From Scilla litardierei (taxonomy: Eukaryota > Streptophyta > Magnoliopsida > Asparagales > Asparagaceae): a stretch of 64,000 nucleotides of DNA. Shown one piece after another: positions 22,536-33,753 of the stretch (positions are counted from its first letter, which is position 1; every line of letters begins with the position of its first letter). The DNA lies in assembly GCA_030789695.1 (NCBI GenBank), contig CM061142.1, positions 566,051,281 through 566,115,280 of the forward strand, written 5' to 3'. Position numbers and translations under genes: made by a program. The notes beneath the pieces were generated by a model that saw only the letters and a list, made by a program, of their open reading frames with translations, had not been told where the DNA came from and did no database searches.

Positions 22536-23449
22536 TGTTGGATCCTGTGGATGGCAAACAACACTAGAAAGGGGGTTGAATAATGTTGTATAAAATAAAC
22601 TTTTTCGTTCTGAATAGATTAACAAAATTCAAAGCCTTTTAATGGTGCCTAAGAAACCAAGTAGAGTGATCTACGCTTGGTTCTTAATCAACTTAATAAA
22701 TCTTCAAAATCAAATCAGAGATAAAACTTTTCTGGTAGTCGACTCCCTATGAATAGTAATCGACTCCCAGAGGGAAATTAAGCACAGCTAAGTTAATGAA
22801 ATACTTAATGAAGATATATAAGATTGCACAGAAGTATAAGAGAAAAGCAGATACAGAAATTGATCTTTGCAATATATTATAAATGAGTTACAAGAGTAAT
22901 ATTCAATGAATCAAGAAAAGCAAATAGAAATAAACAATCACAGAGAATGCAAACGTAAACACAAGGATTTTTATCTTGGTTCCCCACAACCTTGGGTACG
23001 TCCAGTCCCCGACCAATCCGGTACGAGATTTCCACTATCTGCCTGGGCAAATACAAGCACATAACTTCACTTGTTAGGATTTTTCCACACACCTAGCCTT
23101 AACCAGGATTTTCGATTGCAACACTGCAATATCTTAACAACTGGACTTATCTAGGGTTTCCGACACACTTACAACAAAGGGCAAACACAAAGAGACAAAA
23201 ATCGATATCCAACTCACCACAATGTTTGGTGGAGTTTGGATTTACACCCAAGTTCTATAACCAATAGTAATAGACAATTATATGTATTCGTGGCTTGATA
23301 GAATAAGATTTTAGATCACGCAAAGATACGATTATAGTCTTTGTGATCTAAATCAATGTTTTTCAAAATCCTTTCAAAAATAAAATCAGAGAATAAAGAA
23401 TATGGATTTTGAAAACAAATAGCCAAATAAGAGTTGATCTTCAGAAAAA

Positions 23450-23692
23450 GGGTTATTTAGTACCGACCCCCTGTGTTTTCTCCAAAATTAGTACTACCCC
23501 CCTATGGGTTCAATAATTAGTAAGACCCCCCTCTGGCACCTCAAGTTTTTCGCCACAATTAGATCACCCCCAGATGTTTTCTCAAAAATTAGTATCACCC
23601 CCCTATGGCAGGGGGGTCTTACTAATTTTTGAAACCATAGGGGGGTGGTACTAATTTTGGAGAAAACACAGGGGGTCGGTACTAAATAACCC
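23450..23692. mobile_element. Mutator-type MITE, 243 bp, long inverted repeats
   Basis: The ends GGGTTATTTAGTACCGACCC and its inverse pair over about 83 bp with few mismatches, making nearly the whole element a hairpin. The 9-base duplication TCAGAAAAA (23441-23449, 23693-23701) is perfect and single in the empty site near 30238. A 9-base duplication and long TIRs are the Mutator signature. Confidence 0.9.
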
Positions 23693-24508
23693 TCAGAAAA
23701 ATAATATCTTAAAGAAAAATAAGATCAAGAATGTAAAAACAGTTTTGGCTAAAAAATGAGAGCTGAGAATTTGAGAACATTTAGAACTTTTGCGTAAGAG
23801 AATTTTGATTTCAAGTATTGTTGTATTCTCTCAAAGAAATAGTTCTCTATTTATAGGTAAAAACTGATAATTCAAAATTCAAATTCGTTTGACTTTTGCC
23901 CCCAGAATCATGGGAGCAATAAGTGAGACAGATGTCAAAAGTCAGGTCAAACGTCGAATTTTGACAGCTGGTAGTCGACTCCCTAGGATTGGTAGTCAAC
24001 TCCCAGTGTGTTTCAGGAGAAAATAATTCTCAGCTAGTAGTCGACTCCCACTCCTTAGTAGTCGACTCCCAGTGGAGTTTCTTCTGAGACACAGCTAGTA
24101 AGACATGTAGTTAGCTCCAGGGTGTAATGGAGTTCACTACCAAAATGAAAAGTGACTAGCAAAAGCTCTCAATAACTTTGAAAATGATTTTGAAAGTATA
24201 CAAAATATTTTACTTTTGAAATCATTTGTGTGTGCGCGTTTGTCTATACGTTTGGCTTTAACATAACCCTAAGAAGGACACAACTCATACACTGTAGACT
24301 TAGGACACGTCTTCGGAAGCTTGATCAGCTGATGATGATGTAGATGTGAGCTTCTCTTGAGCTTCTGTTCCATTTGAGTTTGAGCTTCATAATCGAGCTA
24401 ACAACGTTCGTCATTGTCGTTGCTAAGTGAGTGTAGATTGCGCTTCTTTGGAGTATGTATAGGGCTGCGTAATCTGCACACTTAACTGCAGTGTAGTTAG
24501 TACACTAA

Positions 24509-25156
24509 GGGCCTGTTCTTTTGCACGATTCCGCGAGAAAATTCGCTGAAAAAGCACTGTTCATCTTCTGACACACGGATTCCAAGCCCACGGACGTTGC
24601 TTTGTTCTTTTCGCCTAACTTTTCTTCGGTCGGAACGTCCGACGTGGAGGGGAAATCGAGATTCTCAATCTCATTTTTGTTCTCTCCACGAATCACGCAG
24701 ATTACAGGCGATTCCGAAGCATTGGTATTTCTCTCTCTTACTTGCGCCCAATCAGAACGGAGCAATCTCATTTTTTTGTTCGCCATTTGCTTGCAGCACA
24801 ACGGCTGATTGGAGTAGGCCCCTTGCTATTCAAATCCTTCATTACAAATATTCATACCCATTTAATTATAATTAGTATAATTAAATAGTTATAATAATTA
24901 ATTTATTTAGCTTTAATTATTTAGTTTAGGTATAAATATAACAAATTAAATACGAGTGGACCCCACACCACTTTCTTCAACCAACTTTCTTCAACCAAAA
25001 GAACACACTACACGGAGTGGGCCCCACCTCAACTTTCCAACTCCACAATCCAACCCCACTTTCCAACAAAAGAACACACTACACAAAATTTCTCTCTCAT
25101 CGAATCCACACTTCTCAACTTTCCCCAACTATACTTTCCTACACAAGAACAGGCCC
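24509..25156. mobile_element. PIF/Harbinger (Tourist-like) MITE, 648 bp
   Basis: TIRs start GGGCCTGTTCTT on both ends. The 3-base duplication TAA (24506-24508, 25157-25159) is single in the other LTR of SIRE-B (near 31053). No transposase is encoded. Near 24960-25090 it carries short repeats of ACTTTCCAAC and AAAGAACACACTACAC words. Confidence 0.85.
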
Positions 25157-25216
25157 TAAGCTTCATTTGGTGTGCTCATCATCAAAATCACTTGGGGTGG
25201 AATTCAATTTCCATCA

Positions 25217-25231
25217 CTCTCCACCTTTTTT
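25217..25231 (-). other. Polypurine tract of SIRE-B
   Basis: CTCTCCACCTTTTTT on the + strand reads AAAAAAGGTGGAGAG on the coding strand, directly before the LTR start TGATGGAAATTG. Confidence 0.8.
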
Positions 25232-25321
25232 ATGATGACACCCAAATGAAAAATGAAGTTAACATAAATAATATGACATAGAGATGAACTTACTCCCCCT
25301 GTTTTGATGCGATTCTCTCCC

Positions 25322-25433
25322 TGCATCGATGCCGTTAGCAAAACAACAAAACAATACATTCATTTTTGCATTTTATATGCATCGATGCCGTTAGCAAAAC
25401 AACAAAACAATACATTCATTTTTGCATTTTATA
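25322..25433. repeat. Exact tandem duplication of 56 bp
   Basis: Two identical units start TGCATCGATGCCGTTAGC at 25322 and 25378. They lie in non-coding SIRE-B sequence between the plant ORF and the polypurine tract. Confidence 0.95.
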
Positions 25434-25710
25434 CACTTTCTCCCCCTTGTCATCAACAAAAAAAATGACATATCTTTTGAATAAATGAATTATCCAAGTT
25501 GTAATAAAATAAGAATTTTGTCAGAGAAGAATTCAATTACTATTCCTGCAAAAAATATGTTAGCATATGATCAACTAATGTTTTAGCAGAATATATCAGA
25601 TAAGTTTATCCATAAGCATAGTAATATAAGAGTAGCGAGCATCAAACCATAGTATAGTTATTATAGACCGAAGTTTTGAAATCATTGTTTTAAAACCATA
25701 GTTTGAGAAA

Positions 25711-26883
25711 TCAAGAGTGACCGCCGTTTTTCTTCAATTCCTTGATCTCGTTAAGGATCATGCCAAGTGTTTCTTCCAAAATCTTGTTGCTCTTCACCAC
25801 CAATTCCTTGAGATCGTCTACTTTCTGATTGAGGTCTTCAAAACCTTTCTCTTGCGATATCTTCAGCTTTCCAATTTTCTTCAAGAGCATATCTTGAAGT
25901 TCAACAATGTTGGTAGGTGGCTCCTCATCGTCGTCTTCTTCTTCGCTATCTTTTTCTTCTTCTTCTTCTTCTTCTTCTTCATCAGAACCTGCAACAATAG
26001 GTTTCTTACCCTTCCTTAAGGATGATGATCCTCCTTCAGCAACAAGCTTTTCTTCAGGGACGTTCTGATCAAGATCTCTATGGAGATTCATCCTACCGAG
26101 AGCATGAACATCAAAGATGCGTGCCAGATCCAGAATAGTGGTTTCATTCTCCAAGGGCACATTATAGCCAATAAACAAAATGGTAAGATAATGGCCGTGG
26201 GCAAGGATAGACGAAGGTCGGTCAGAAGAAGCAGATGCAAGGATGGAGTCCATGATGACTTTGGCCCAATTGATGCGAATATTCCCTAGCATTGCATAGA
26301 TGCACTTGGCTTGTTTCTTAGATAGTACAGAGTGGCTTCCAAATTTTTGGGTTATATTGTAAGACAATATATTTGCAAGGATTCTCCCTGGATAGCGAAG
26401 ATCGCTACAGGGAAGTTTGGTTTGGAAATGTCTTCCAGGCAAATACATTCTTTTCAATATGTTTTCATCAACCATCTCTATATTATCTAGTAACACACCA
26501 GTGTACAGGATTCCTAGAGCTTCTCCTAGAGATTTTACAGTTATAGCAAGTTTAGCGGCAAGCACTTTGATGATAAATCTACTCTTGGCAAGGTCATAAT
26601 CCATATTGGCATAGAAAAGATGCACAAGTCTGGGATAGCAGAAATACATGTTTTCAGCAGAAAATAGTTTTGCCAAATTTTGAAACTCCAAAATGCTGTC
26701 AATGCCATAGTTTTCTACATGATCAAGTTTTACGTATCTTTCATGAAGAATAGGCTTTTTGGAGATTTTAACAAAGTGTTCGTAGGTAGTGGTTCTGAAG
26801 AAGTAATGCAGGATGGTTTCTTTCTCAGAGATGGATTCAGTTGTGACCTTCCTCTTATTAGAAACCATTCTCTTGATAGGCAT
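25711..26883 (-). CDS. Plant-specific transposon protein ORF of SIRE-B (390 aa, intact)
   Basis: The open frame starts at ATG 26883. The middle (about residues 60-230) resembles the putative plant transposon protein family: YPRLVHLFYANMD, then SLGEALGILYTG, then WAKVIMDSILASA and HGHYLTILF-type blocks. An acidic run of glutamates and aspartates follows (about residues 295-325, encoded by a TTC/CTT repeat near 25955). A leucine-heptad coiled coil closes it (about 325-385). No signal peptide, membrane segment or catalytic motif is seen. It lies downstream of where pol should be, the position of the env-like gene in SIRE elements. The biochemical role of the family is unknown. Being intact while gag is broken and pol is lost is notable. 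Confidence 0.75.
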   Translation of the reverse strand: MPIKRMVSNKRKVTTESISEKETILHYFFRTTTYEHFVKISKKPILHERYVKLDHVENYGIDSILEFQNLAKLFSAENMYFCYPRLVHLFYANMDYDLAKSRFIIKVLAAKLAITVKSLGEALGILYTGVLLDNIEMVDENILKRMYLPGRHFQTKLPCSDLRYPGRILANILSYNITQKFGSHSVLSKKQAKCIYAMLGNIRINWAKVIMDSILASASSDRPSSILAHGHYLTILFIGYNVPLENETTILDLARIFDVHALGRMNLHRDLDQNVPEEKLVAEGGSSSLRKGKKPIVAGSDEEEEEEEEEKDSEEEDDDEEPPTNIVELQDMLLKKIGKLKISQEKGFEDLNQKVDDLKELVVKSNKILEETLGMILNEIKELKKNGGHS

Positions 26884-27630
26884 CTAGATAGAGTAAAAAT
26901 TATTTACACAACTAGATATGCAAGCATTAACAAATAAATGAAGTAAAAGTTGATGAGAAGAGATTTTACCTTGAGTAAGCTTGAGAAGATGATGAAACCA
27001 AGTGATGGTAGAAGTTAAATAACCAAGAGATCGCCAAGTGCCAAAGAAAATTTTCCAAGAGGATGAGAGAATGGGTAGTCGGCTACCCTAGGGTTTTACT
27101 ATGGGGGGTTTTTAACAAAGAGGTGAAAGAGATGAATGATAGGAGCCTTTGGATCAAAAGATAGGTGGTTGAGATCAATTTTGGCTTATTGGGTTTAAGT
27201 TACCTGTTGGACATGAACCCATTAACTCAATGGAACCCAATAGGAGTTGGAAAAAAAGCAAGAAAACCAAACCGAGAAATCCGCACAGCACGCTGGTAAT
27301 CGACTCCCTCATGTAGGTAGTCGACTCCCTGCTAGGTTGAGTCGTTTTCTCATCCCGAGGGGTTTTGGTCCAAAGCTGAGTGCGTTTCTGAACAACAAGT
27401 GTTTTATAAATATAACACAAATATTTATAATCATATAGAAAAGATTTTAAAAGATTTTATCATATATTTAGCATGTTACGCATATAATTTTGCAAAGTGA
27501 TTTTGTAGCAGAAAAACTTTTTGATGCTGATCTTGTTATAAAGCGTTGGATCTTGTTTCTCCTCTTCGTTTCATTAGAGTACCTGAAAGATAGATGTTTA
27601 TGGTACTCTTTTGCTTTTGAGTCCAGAGGG
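26884..27630 (-). other. Non-coding SIRE-B interior where pol is missing
   Basis: About 750 bp separate gag from the downstream ORF. No protease, integrase or RT motif is found on either strand. A few TAGTCGACTCCC-type words occur (near 27298-27335), matching those in the SIRE-B LTRs. Confidence 0.65.
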
Positions 27631-29306
27631 TTAGTCTCTAGGAAGCCAAACCCAATATGGTTTAGTTCCTTCATGAGAGATATATTTATAATTTTTGCTT
27701 AAATGAACTTGCTGAACAAAGTTTGTAGCGATCCTTTTCTTTCTTTGATCGGACAAGTTCTTTGGTACCCAGATTCTCAGAAAATTACTGTTAGAATGAT
27801 GCATCTTAGTATGCTTAACCCGTTTCTTGGTATGATGTGAATCATATCCGAGTCCGGTTTTGCTAGATGATGCTTTTTGGTTATCTATTAAACTATCTAA
27901 CTTCTCTTTTCCTTTGTTGAAATTTTCAATAATTTTCATCGTAGCGTCGTATTTATCTTTGACAGATACGAGAAGATTATTTAAATTTTCAACTTTTTCA
28001 TTTACGGAGAGAATGTCTTTTTGCAAAGAATTATTCTTTTCTTTAAGAAGACTATTTTCCTTAATAACTTCTTCTTTTTCTTTAACATCCTTTTTAATAT
28101 TCCTAAGTGTTCTTCTATGTTCTTTTATGAGCTTTTCATGCATTTTGCATAGCTCCTTATATTCTCCCCTATAATCCATGTCTTCATCATCACTTGATGA
28201 CGAGTCACTATCACTAGATGAATCATGATGCGTGAGCTTACCTTAGAAGATGTGGAAGCCATGAAGCACATATGTGCTGTTTCTCTTCTTTCATCATTTT
28301 CGTCTGCTGAGGATTCATCAGACGAGGAATCGTCGCTTTGGTCGAAAGCTGCATAAGCTTCCTTCTTTGGTCGTCCGAATTTCTTTCTTCCAATGTTTCT
28401 CTTTTCATTGCTTTCTCGGTTCTTCCCATGATCTCTGGAATCACGGTTGTTTCTTTCCAATGGACAGTCTCTTTTGACGTGTCCTGATTTATTGCAACCA
28501 AAGCAGATAATGCCATTAGTGGGTCTAAAAGAGCGTTTACCATACTTACTTGTGATGAACTCTTTAAAGTTCTTTGAGATGAAGGCAATATGGTCTTCTT
28601 TGTCCGTGTAGTCGGAATCTTCTTCTTGAGCTTTGAAAGCGAGATTCTTCTTCTTTGGTTTTTCTTCGATCTTCTTATCTTTTTCAAGTTCAATCTCATA
28701 TGCCATGAGATTTCCCATTAGTTCTTCGATGGTAAGATCCTTTACGTTATGAACTTCTCTAATGGATGTTGTCTTTTCCTTCCATTTGGGTCGAAGAGAT
28801 CTCATTATTTTCATCACCTGCTCGTATTCAGAAAGTTTCTTTCCTAGTCCTGCGAGCTCATTTGTAATGTTAGTAAATCGAGTATTCACATCGGTGATAC
28901 TCTCTCCTTCTTCCAGTTTAAAAGATTCGAATCTATAGTGTAAGACATTTATGCGGGATTCTTTTATCTTCTCAGTTCCCTCGTGACTTACCTGAAGGGT
29001 GTGCCATATTTGATGTGCTGTCTCGCATTGAGAAACTCGATTGAACTCGTTTCCCGTTACAACGCAAAATAGTGCATTCATTGCCTTTGCATTGAGATTT
29101 GCTCTCTTCTTGTCATCGGCTGACTACTTTCCAAATTCAACTTCGGTGGGTGCAATGTATGGAACTTTAGTGACGGTCCATGCTTCGATGTCCAATGACT
29201 TCAGGTGAGTCTTCATTCGGATCTTCCAGCTAGCGTAGTTCGTTCTGTTGAACAGTGGTGGTCGCATGGTATTAAGTCCTTTAGAATGAAATAATGTTGA
29301 CACCAT
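27631..29306 (-). pseudogene. Gag of SIRE-B, broken
   Basis: It starts at ATG 29306, 30 bases inside the primer site. It shows a copia-type gag N-terminus (RTNYASWKIRMKTHLK), the UBN2-like stretch with IMRSLRPKWKEK, a zinc knuckle CFGCNKSGHVKRDC (near 28500), and a serine/aspartate-rich segment. A coiled-coil region (28179-27860) leads to WVPK-type residues that normally precede protease. TAG at 29124-29126 and a frameshift near 28240 break it. Gag would form particles and could otherwise be supplied in trans. Confidence 0.85.
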
Positions 29307-29322
29307 CACCTTTATAGCCTTA

Positions 29323-29334
29323 CTCTGATACCAA
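29323..29334 (-). other. Primer-binding site of SIRE-B
   Basis: On the - strand TTGGTATCAGAG follows the LTR end. It fits the initiator methionine tRNA site used by SIRE and other copia elements. Confidence 0.85.
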
Positions 29335-29335
29335 G

Positions 29336-31110
29336 TGTTGGATCCTGTGAATGGCAAACAACACTAGAAGGGGGTTAAATAGTGTTGTATAAAATAAACT
29401 TTTTCGTTTTGAATAGATTAACAAAATTCAAAGCCTTTTAATGTTGCTTAAGAAACCAAGTAGAGTGATCTACACTTGGTTCTTAATCAACTTAATAAAT
29501 CTTCAAAATCAAATCAGAGATAAAACTCTTCTGGTAGTCAACTCTCTATGAAAAGTAGTTGACTCCCAGAGGGAAATTAAGCACAGCTCAGTTAATGAAA
29601 TACTTAATGAAGATAAATAAGATTGCACAGAAGTATAAGAGAAAAGCAGATAGAGAAATTGATTTTTGCAATATATTATAAATGAGTTACAAGAGTAATA
29701 TTCAATGAATCAAGAAAAGCAAATAGAAATAAACAATCACAGAGAGTGCAAATGCTAACACACGGATTTTTATCCTGGTTTCCCACAACCTTGGGTACGT
29801 TCAGTCCCCGACCAATCCGGTACGAGATTTCCACTATCTGCCGTGGCAACTACAAGCACATAACTTCACTTGTTAGGATTGTTCCACACACCAAGCCTTC
29901 ACCAGGATTTCCGATTGCAACACTGCAATATCTCAACACCTAGACTTGTCTAGGGTTTCTGACCCCTTACAACAAAGGGCAAACACAAAGAAACAAAAAT
30001 CGATATCCAACTCACCACAATGTTTGGTGGAGTTTGGATTTACACCCAATTCTATAGCCAATAGTAATAGACAATTATGTGTATTGGTGGCTTGATAGAA
30101 TAAGATTTTAGATCACGCAAAGATACGAATATAGTCTTTGTGATCTAAATCAATGTTTTTCAAAATCCTTTCAAAATAAAATCAGAGAATAAAGAATATG
30201 GATTTTGAAAACAAATAGCCAAATAAAAGTTGATCTTCAGAAAAATAATATCTTAAAGAAAAATAAGATCAAGAATGTAAAAACAGATTTGGCTAAAAAT
30301 GAGAGCTGAGAATTTGATAACGTTTAGAACTTTTGCGTAAGAGAATTTTGATTTCAAGTATTGTTGTATTCTATCAAAGAAATAGTCCTATATTTATAGG
30401 TAAAAACTGATAATTCAAAATTCAAATTCGTTTGACTTTTGCCCCGAGAATCATGGGAGCAATAAGTGAGACAGATGTTAAAAGTGAGGTCAAACGTCGA
30501 ATTTTGCCAGCTGGTAGTCGACTCCCTAGGATTGGTAGTCGACTCCTAGTGTATTTCAGGAGAAAATAATTCTCAGCTGGTAGTCGACTCCCACTCGTTG
30601 GTAGTCGACTCCTAGTGGAGTTTCTTTTGAGACACAGCTAGTAAGACATATAGTTAGCTCCAGGGTGCAATGGAGTTTCACTACCAAAATGAAAAGTGAC
30701 TAGCAAAAGCTCTCAATAACTTTGAAAATGATTTTGAAAGTATCCAAAATATTTAACTTTTGAAATCATTTGTGTGTGCGCGTTTGTCTAAACGTTTGGC
30801 TTTAACATAACCCTAAAAAGGACACAACTCACACACTGTAGACTTAGGACACGTCTTCGAAAGCTTGATCAGCTGATGATGATGTAGATGTGAGCTTCTC
30901 TTGAGCTTCTGTTCCGTTTGAGTTTGAGCTTTATCATCGAGCTAGCAACGTTCGTCCTTTTCTTTGCTAAGTGAGTGTAGATTGCGCTTCTTTGGAGTAT
31001 GTATAAGGCTGTGTAATCTGCACACTTAACTATAGTGTAGTTAGTACACTAAGCTTCATTTGGTGTGCTCATCATCAAAATCACTTGGGGGTGGAAGTCA
31101 ATTTCCATCA
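29336..31110 (-). repeat. 5' LTR of SIRE-B (1775 bp)
   Basis: It starts TGTTGGATCCTG and ends TTTCCATCA on the + strand. It lacks both MITEs found in the 3' LTR and therefore supplies the two empty sites. The TATA box complement is near 30388-30398. TAGTCGACTCC words occur near 30512-30610. Confidence 0.93.
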
Positions 31111-31115
31111 GACCA

Positions 31116-31647
31116 TCGATGTTGGATAGCGACCATCGATCTGCACCACATGGAATCGTTAGGGGGGTCGGATCTGGGTTTCGACCCAAATCCCCTCTGA
31201 TGCTTAAGTTAATAGGGAACTTAAGGAAGAGAGGGAGCTTGGTGCAGCTCAGATCGACCCACGGAGGTTCATCTTAGGACTGGCGGTGCAAGCTCGAATA
31301 AGACAAATATAAGTCGAGAAAGTAGAGTTCTATGTCTTAGACCTCGTACCTTGGAAATGGGACACTTTCCTCTATTTATAGACGTTCAGTGTCCCTTTGG
31401 AGACGTTGGGGAGATAACGGCCACCCATAATGGAGCCACGATCTTTTCCCATTAATAGGAATAAATATTTCCCACGTCCCTGAGATTTCCGAGCCTGCCT
31501 TTAATCCCACGTTCGAATGAGGCAGACCCAACGGCCGACTGGTCATTTGGACTTTGATCGAGTCGACATCGGGCTTCTTCGGTGGGCCTAGTGGGCCTTA
31601 GTCATTTGTCGACCGAGTTGTCTCGAATGCCACCCAATGATTCAACA
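31116..31647 (-). repeat. 3' LTR of the Tat-like element, second part
   Basis: This continues from 22535 after SIRE-B and its target duplication (31111-31115). It matches 50276-50802. The TATA complement CTATTTATA is at 31372-31380. It ends TCAACA. Confidence 0.85.
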
Positions 31648-31836
31648 ATAGCCCCCTGTCGCACAACCTTGGAGGATCCATCCGCTGAAGTCAAGCGACG
31701 TTACATCGTGTTTAATGGGGCTCGACAGTCGAGAAAATAGCACTTGAGTTCTAGGCGCCAAAATGCCCGCCTCGTCGCATCAAATGATTTGCCAGATTGA
31801 AATCCAATACACTCTGGGCTCTTAGATCCTTGACAC
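31648..31836 (-). other. 3' interior and polypurine tract of the Tat-like element
   Basis: ATAGCCCCCTGTC on the + strand is GACAGGGGGCTAT on the coding strand, next to the LTR start. The rest is non-coding and ends at the GACAC duplication (31832-31836) of the solo LTR. Confidence 0.65.
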
Positions 31837-33335
31837 TGTAGGAGGATATATGCCCATAAGGCGATTTATCCTAAAGTATACGTCTTGTTCATACTGTAAA
31901 TGGTATCCATTATCCTAAGTATGAAATCGTTTGTATTCATATACTTAGATAATGTCTATAGACTTATAGTTAGGTCCTTACGTATCTAGATAAGATCTCG
32001 ATTATGAATAGTAAGCGGCCGAATAGAAACGTAAGTCTTAAACGGTTCGTGGTCATAGATGTGTCGAGAACTGGATATCGACACATCGGATAGACCACTG
32101 TGTCTTAGTCTTACCGTAGGGTAATGATGATCTCATAGTCATTCGACTTGGCGAAGTCGGAGGCAAGACACATGTGCTCATTGGAGAATGAGTTCACTAA
32201 ACGACCAAATTAGAGTTGTTAAATGGTTAACTTTAAATAATCTGTCTTTAATAACTCTAGGGTGATGATAGGTAAGCTGGTCCTTAAGACCTGAAGTCAT
32301 CTGTACGAACCTGTGAATGAACGGTGTAGCTTAGACCCATGATCTAGCTTCGAGGCTAGGCCTACTGAAAGATCTTAGGTTGGGTTGCACTCGAAGCTCT
32401 CGAGGCGAGTAGACGACTAAGATGGGATTCGTCACTTCCGTTAAAGGGAAGTTAGTGTCACAGGCTCAGTACGATCTTTGTGTTAATCCTCGGCCAGGGT
32501 ATGTTGTAAGAAGTACAACGTGAATACAACAAAGACCGCAGTATACTGACCAATGTTGTCTAATGGGGTTGATAGTAAACCATACCCTAGGCCAACAGGG
32601 ACACAGTCTTGACGAAGGGACTATAGCTAACGGCATTCATCACTGACACAGCCAATGTAAACCCAACGACACTTTTGTCAAAGGGTCGATCACGTTATGA
32701 TGATTCTGAAACAGGGACAACAGCTACTGCTCGTAGTGATCGTCGTCTAGGGGTTCCGAGCCCCAACCTATAGTAAGGTCAGGCTGTAGGGTCTCACACC
32801 GAGTAGCATTCATGTCTTAGTAATAGGAAGATTAATTAAGAGAGATTCATTTGATGACATAGAATAGTTGATATTCACAAAGTTGGTTATGAACTTAAGT
32901 CGTAAATGCAATAGGGACAATGTTGCATTTGATGCAAGCAAAAGATTAAAACGTGTCGTAAATTGGTTACGACAAATTTAGTAGGAACAAATATATTGGA
33001 AAGGGTTACCTGGATGACGGGATCGTTTCGGTCTAAACACAGGTTCAAACCGCGTCCAAATCGGAGCTGAAACGAGCCCAAAAACGTAATAACAATTCAA
33101 GGAAAAGTGGGTTAGACCCACTGGGCATACAAGTGTTGGATATGGAAGACGTTTGTACACCCTTGTGGGGGATGTACGAGGGAATACGGACCTCGAACGT
33201 CGCGTACACGAAGTCGTGTACAAAGGGAATCTGTTCCCTTGCGGAGAGGATCTCTGGATGAGTGGGAAAGTCGCATTATATATGCATAAGTGCATGCGAC
33301 ATATGGCTAATAAAGGGGGAATATCTTAAGCTTAT

Positions 33336-33424
33336 GTTGTACCATGCATATGGTACAACTTAAGCTTATAATGTGCCATGTATCATGGTACACCTTAATT
33401 AAGTTGTTCCAAAGGAACAACTTA
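33336..33424. promoter_or_regulatory. Three hairpins in the Copia-2 U3
   Basis: GTTGTACCAT (33336-33345) pairs with ATGGTACAAC (33350-33359). An imperfect CCATG/CATGG hairpin lies near 33372-33392. AAGTTGTTCC (33401-33410) pairs with GGAACAACTT (33414-33423). They sit just upstream of the TATA box and could be protein-binding palindromes or DNA/RNA structures. Confidence 0.7.
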
Positions 33425-33448
33425 CCCTAAAATAACTACCTTGGGGGC

Positions 33449-33456
33449 TATAAATA
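33449..33456 (+). promoter_or_regulatory. TATA box of Copia-2
   Basis: TATAAATA lies in a short AT stretch after GGGGGC. The equivalent in Copia-1 is at 10126-10133. Expected transcription start is about 33480. Confidence 0.75.
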
Positions 33457-33741
33457 AGACCCAAGGGTAAGCCATTTCTTACACCATTTGCATGAAATTC
33501 ATGCATGCATCTTCATCCTAGCGAAGCTCTGCAGAAATCCTTTCTCTCCCTCTTATCCAAGTTCTTAATCTAAAGTAGAGATTTAGATTGTGGATTAGTA
33601 GCCTTACTCCGTTCGTGAGAAGACTCGATCCGTCGTGGCGAATCCGAAGGCGAAGTTCGTAGACTACCGTGCCGCATACGCAAGCGTAAGTCTAAACTTC
33701 ATGTTATCGATCCTAACTCTGTTTTGGACAGGATCCTACAT

Positions 33742-33753
33742 TGGTATCAGAGC
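33742..33753 (+). other. Primer-binding site of Copia-2
   Basis: TGGTATCAGAGC, complementary to the 3' end of the plant initiator methionine tRNA, one base after the LTR. Confidence 0.93.

Larger units (their letters stand above)
22536..25216 (-). repeat. 3' LTR of SIRE-B, carrying two MITE insertions
   Basis: It starts TGTTGGATCCTG and ends TTTCCATCA on the + strand. CTATTTATA at 23847-23855 is a TATA box on the - strand. Words of the type TAGTCGACTCCC occur near 22737-22775 and 23970-24075. The Mutator-type MITE (23450-23692) and the Harbinger-type MITE (24509-25156) are absent from the 5' LTR. Confidence 0.92.
22536..31110 (-). mobile_element. SIRE-B: pol-less SIRE-like copia element
   Basis: On the - strand: 5' LTR (31110-29336), primer site, gag (29306 to about 27631), no protease/integrase/RT/RNase H, a 390-residue plant transposon-protein ORF (26883-25711), a polypurine tract, and a 3' LTR (25216-22536). 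The two LTRs align over their length once two MITEs in the 3' LTR are subtracted (1778 versus 1775 bp). The flanking duplication is GATCA/GACCA. With no pol it is non-autonomous, yet its extra ORF is intact. Confidence 0.88.
33134..33740 (+). repeat. 5' LTR of Copia-2 (607 bp)
   Basis: It starts TGTTGGATATGG and ends GGATCCTACA. The U3 holds three hairpins (33336-33424), then TATAAATA at 33449-33456. A donor-like GTAAGT lies at 33686-33691, about 200 bases after the expected transcription start. Confidence 0.98.
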
